From Desulfurococcales archaeon ex4484_204 (lineage in GTDB: Archaea; Thermoproteota; Thermoprotei_A; Sulfolobales; NBVN01), in the NCBI GenBank assembly GCA_002255065.1, contig NJEF01000091.1, positions 1 to 6,418 on the forward strand: a DNA stretch of 6,418 bases, written 5' to 3'. A program made the translations under genes and the position numbers. The notes beneath the pieces were generated by a model. It was not told the DNA's origin. It saw only the letters and a program-made list of their open reading frames with translations, and searched no databases. Positions 5,065 through 6,418 of this stretch are shown one piece after another. Each line of letters opens with the position of its first letter. The stretch's first letter is position 1.

Positions 5065-5457
5065 CTAACCCTTAGCAACACCCCTGTACGGCTCCTTAGA
5101 TAGCTTCACGAGGTACAGCTTACCCTCCATGAACTTACTTATAGCGTCCGCTACCGTGGCTACGTTCCCTAAGATCACCTTAACGCCCAGCTTCTCGAGG
5201 AGCTCTATAGCCCTAATGCTCAGCGACTGAGCAATTACGTAGTTAATGCCCTCCCTCCTAACGATGTTTATTATTAGCTCGTCCGAGGTTAGCTTATGGA
5301 TCCTCACCTCACGGACCCCTCCATGGTTAAACACTACCTGGGTGAACACAGGGGCGTCCTTCCAGTGGGGGTAGACCTTAGCGTTAAGGCCCCCTGGCTC
5401 GTGGGTAGGTATGAGTGCCCTAAACACGCCACCCTTAGACATCGCTAACACCATCAC
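5065..5457 (-). CDS. Dinitrogenase iron-molybdenum cofactor family protein (NifX/NafY-like fold)
   Basis: This single-domain soluble protein is about 130 residues long. The family pattern is visible: a first strand FRALIPTHEPGGLNAKV (12-28), where relatives have a GLDS-V motif, then PHWKDAPVFTQVVF (30-43), matching the usual PHFGRAPYF segment, then a helix, an IAQSLSIRAIELLEKLGVKVILG stretch whose core is 75-97, and a closing ISKFMEGKL (107-115). Nitrogenase-linked members carry FeMo cofactor or its precursors. Stand-alone archaeal members resembling MTH1175 have no settled role, and no nitrogenase gene is seen here, so an Fe-S or metal-cluster role is inference. GTG 5457, ATG 5454, GTG 5451 and ATG 5442 are all in frame. 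The TATA box near 5477 points to a leaderless start at about 5451-5457. Confidence 0.85.
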   Translation of the reverse strand: MMVLAMSKGGVFRALIPTHEPGGLNAKVYPHWKDAPVFTQVVFNHGGVREVRIHKLTSDELIINIVRREGINYVIAQSLSIRAIELLEKLGVKVILGNVATVADAISKFMEGKLYLVKLSKEPYRGVAKG

Positions 5458-5472
5458 TAAGTCCAGGGGCTA

Positions 5473-5481
5473 CATAAAAAG
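5473..5481 (-). promoter_or_regulatory. TATA box of the NifX-like gene
   Basis: The minus strand reads CTTTTTATG. A start about 26 bp downstream falls at about 5451, on or beside the GTG/ATG/GTG cluster at 5457-5449, so translation is probably leaderless. Confidence 0.6.
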
Positions 5482-5486
5482 CTAAC

Positions 5487-5514
5487 GCTAGCTCTGATTA
5501 AGGGTGCTAGCTCT
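5487..5514. repeat. Direct repeat GCTAGCTCT, candidate operator
   Basis: GCTAGCTCT occurs at 5487-5495 and 5506-5514, 19 bp apart (close to two helical turns), with a partial copy GCTAAC at 5481-5486. The pair lies between the two divergent TATA boxes, where a regulator could control pyrF, the NifX-like gene, or both. Confidence 0.4.
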
Positions 5515-5521
5515 AAGATGG

Positions 5522-5530
5522 TATTTATAC
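5522..5530 (+). promoter_or_regulatory. TATA box of the pyrF operon
   Basis: TATTTATAC is centred near 5526 and follows a purine-rich AAGATGG that could serve as BRE. The predicted start is about 5551, nine bases before GTG 5560, giving a very short leader. Confidence 0.75.
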
Positions 5531-5559
5531 CTTCCTGCACCACTATTTTGGTGTTTTAG

Positions 5560-6297
5560 GTGGGGCTGATCCACGCTAGGGTGAGGAGGAGTGGTAGGAG
5601 GATTATGCTAGCTATAGACTACCCGAGGTACGGTGTAGGGCAGCTGTCAAGGATAGTTGAGTCAACGATGGAGTACGTTGCTGGCTACAAGTTCGGGCTA
5701 CCCGTCCTAATACACCACGGGATTAGGTCCTTAGCAGGGCTTGTTAGGGACTACCCGGATACCTACTACCTAGCAGACCCTAAGCTCTCAGACATCTCGG
5801 AGGTCATGGTTCTAGCGGCTGAGGAGCTCATCAACGCCGGATTCCACGGGATCGTCGCCCACGCATTCATAGGTACTAGCGGAGCCCTAGACGCCCTAGC
5901 TAGGAGGGTTAAGGACTTAGGGGCCGACCTAGTCCTCCAGACGAGCATGGTTCACTCGGGAAGCATATACACTATAGACAGGGTCCTCTACGAGATTAAG
6001 AACGTGATCAACGCCGTCGACCCTGAGGGCCTCATAGCCCCGGCCAACAAGGCCGAGGTCATTAAGGACTTCAGGAACTCCTTCGGCTGGAGGCACGTAA
6101 TACTCTCGCCCGGCATTATGGCTAAGGGTGCAGCCCCTGGGGAGGCCCTATGCGCTGGAGCGGACGCTGAAATAGTTGGTAGGTTAGTCCTCACATCCCC
6201 TAACCCCATAGACGCCCTTAAGTACATAATGGATAGGCAGAGCGAGTACCTACGTAGGGAGGACACCTCATGCGTTGAGGTGCCTTTAAGTGAGTAG
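5560..6297 (+). CDS. pyrF: Orotidine 5'-phosphate decarboxylase
   Basis: This enzyme decarboxylates OMP to UMP, the last step of de novo pyrimidine synthesis, in the cytosol. The TIM-barrel landmarks of the family are present in 245 residues: MLAIDYP with Asp20, the substrate lysine Lys44 in GYKFGLPV, the catalytic signature DPKLSDIS (Asp73, Lys75, Asp78), HAFIG at 101-105, the QTSM strand at 127-130, and the phosphate-binding end LSPGI (182-186) with GADAEIVGR (200-208). It is slightly longer than many archaeal PyrF proteins because of both termini. GTG 5560 fits the TATA box. GTG 5581, seven codons later, is an alternative that would trim MGLIHAR. It overlaps the next gene by 8 nt, so the two are co-transcribed and probably translationally coupled. 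Confidence 0.95.
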   Translation: MGLIHARVRRSGRRIMLAIDYPRYGVGQLSRIVESTMEYVAGYKFGLPVLIHHGIRSLAGLVRDYPDTYYLADPKLSDISEVMVLAAEELINAGFHGIVAHAFIGTSGALDALARRVKDLGADLVLQTSMVHSGSIYTIDRVLYEIKNVINAVDPEGLIAPANKAEVIKDFRNSFGWRHVILSPGIMAKGAAPGEALCAGADAEIVGRLVLTSPNPIDALKYIMDRQSEYLRREDTSCVEVPLSE

Positions 6298-6418
6298 CTT
6301 AGAAGCCCTAATCGAGGAGCTCTACAGGATAGGCGTTATAAGGGTTAGGGAGGGGAGGGCCTACCTAACAAACCCACACCTAATCCACTCAAAGCCCGAC
6401 GTGTACGTAAGGCTCCTG
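6290..6418 (+). CDS. pyrE: Probable orotate phosphoribosyltransferase, N-terminal part only
   Basis: A GTG at 6290 overlaps the pyrF stop by 8 nt and opens a frame that runs off the window edge, giving 43 residues. It begins SSLEALIEELYRIGVIRV, an N-terminal helix followed by a strand. The stretch around LTNPHLIHSKPDVYVRLL resembles, in a divergent form, the F-L-SG--S--Y-DLR segment of orotate phosphoribosyltransferase. PyrE makes OMP from orotate and PRPP, the substrate of the neighbouring PyrF, and pyrF-pyrE pairs are usual in crenarchaea. The PRPP-binding motif would lie beyond the window, so the assignment rests mainly on context. Confidence 0.6.
   Translation, partial: MSSLEALIEELYRIGVIRVREGRAYLTNPHLIHSKPDVYVRLL

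Noticed and set aside
1..6418. CRISPR arrays, insertion sequences or phage genes
   Set aside because: There is no regularly spaced repeat, no transposase or integrase motif and no target-site duplication. Most gene content is ordinary chromosomal.

Overview
The window looks like chromosomal DNA from a hyperthermophilic archaeon, most likely a crenarchaeote (Thermoproteota). Arginine is written mostly as AGG, and CTA, TTA and AAG codons are frequent. GTG (and perhaps TTG) starts are common. TATA boxes sit about 25 bp before start codons, which gives near-leaderless transcripts. Genes are tightly packed, and one predicted surface protein has the plan typical of crenarchaeal secreted proteins (signal peptide, many N-glycosylation sequons, Ser/Thr/Tyr/Gly/Pro linker, C-terminal membrane anchor). 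I cannot name the genus.

Layout. Positions 1-252 hold no convincing gene but contain several consecutive stem-loops. A possible 31-residue helical micro-protein (253-348, minus) follows a 247-residue coiled-coil protein (357-1100, minus) that appears to carry DNA-binding folds at both ends. A hairpin with a T-run separates it from a minus-strand cluster. In transcription order that cluster is a four-helix membrane protein (3138-3884), a membrane-anchored secreted protein (1888-3132, 5 bp downstream) and ribB (1149-1847), which encodes the riboflavin-pathway enzyme 3,4-dihydroxy-2-butanone 4-phosphate synthase.

A 143-bp divergent promoter region (3885-4027) separates that cluster from a plus-strand pair: a small winged-helix, YwgA/Panacea-like protein (4028-4345) and a small conserved hypothetical (4355-4693). 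A T-rich tract follows. Next comes a 371-bp gap (4694-5064) whose GC-rich first half folds on paper into nested stems with a possible pseudoknot. It may hold an unrecognised structured RNA.

The right end has a minus-strand protein of the dinitrogenase iron-molybdenum cofactor (NifX/NafY-like) family (5065-5457). Across a compact divergent promoter region with a direct repeat lies the start of a UMP-synthesis operon: pyrF (5560-6297), overlapping by 8 nt a gene cut off by the window edge that is probably pyrE (6290-6418). The two enzymes would catalyse the last two steps to UMP.

No tRNA, rRNA, CRISPR array, insertion sequence or recognisable defence system was seen. The best candidates for something undescribed are the two structured intergenic regions, the dual DNA-binding coiled-coil protein with its micro-ORF, and the YwgA-like/conserved-hypothetical pair.
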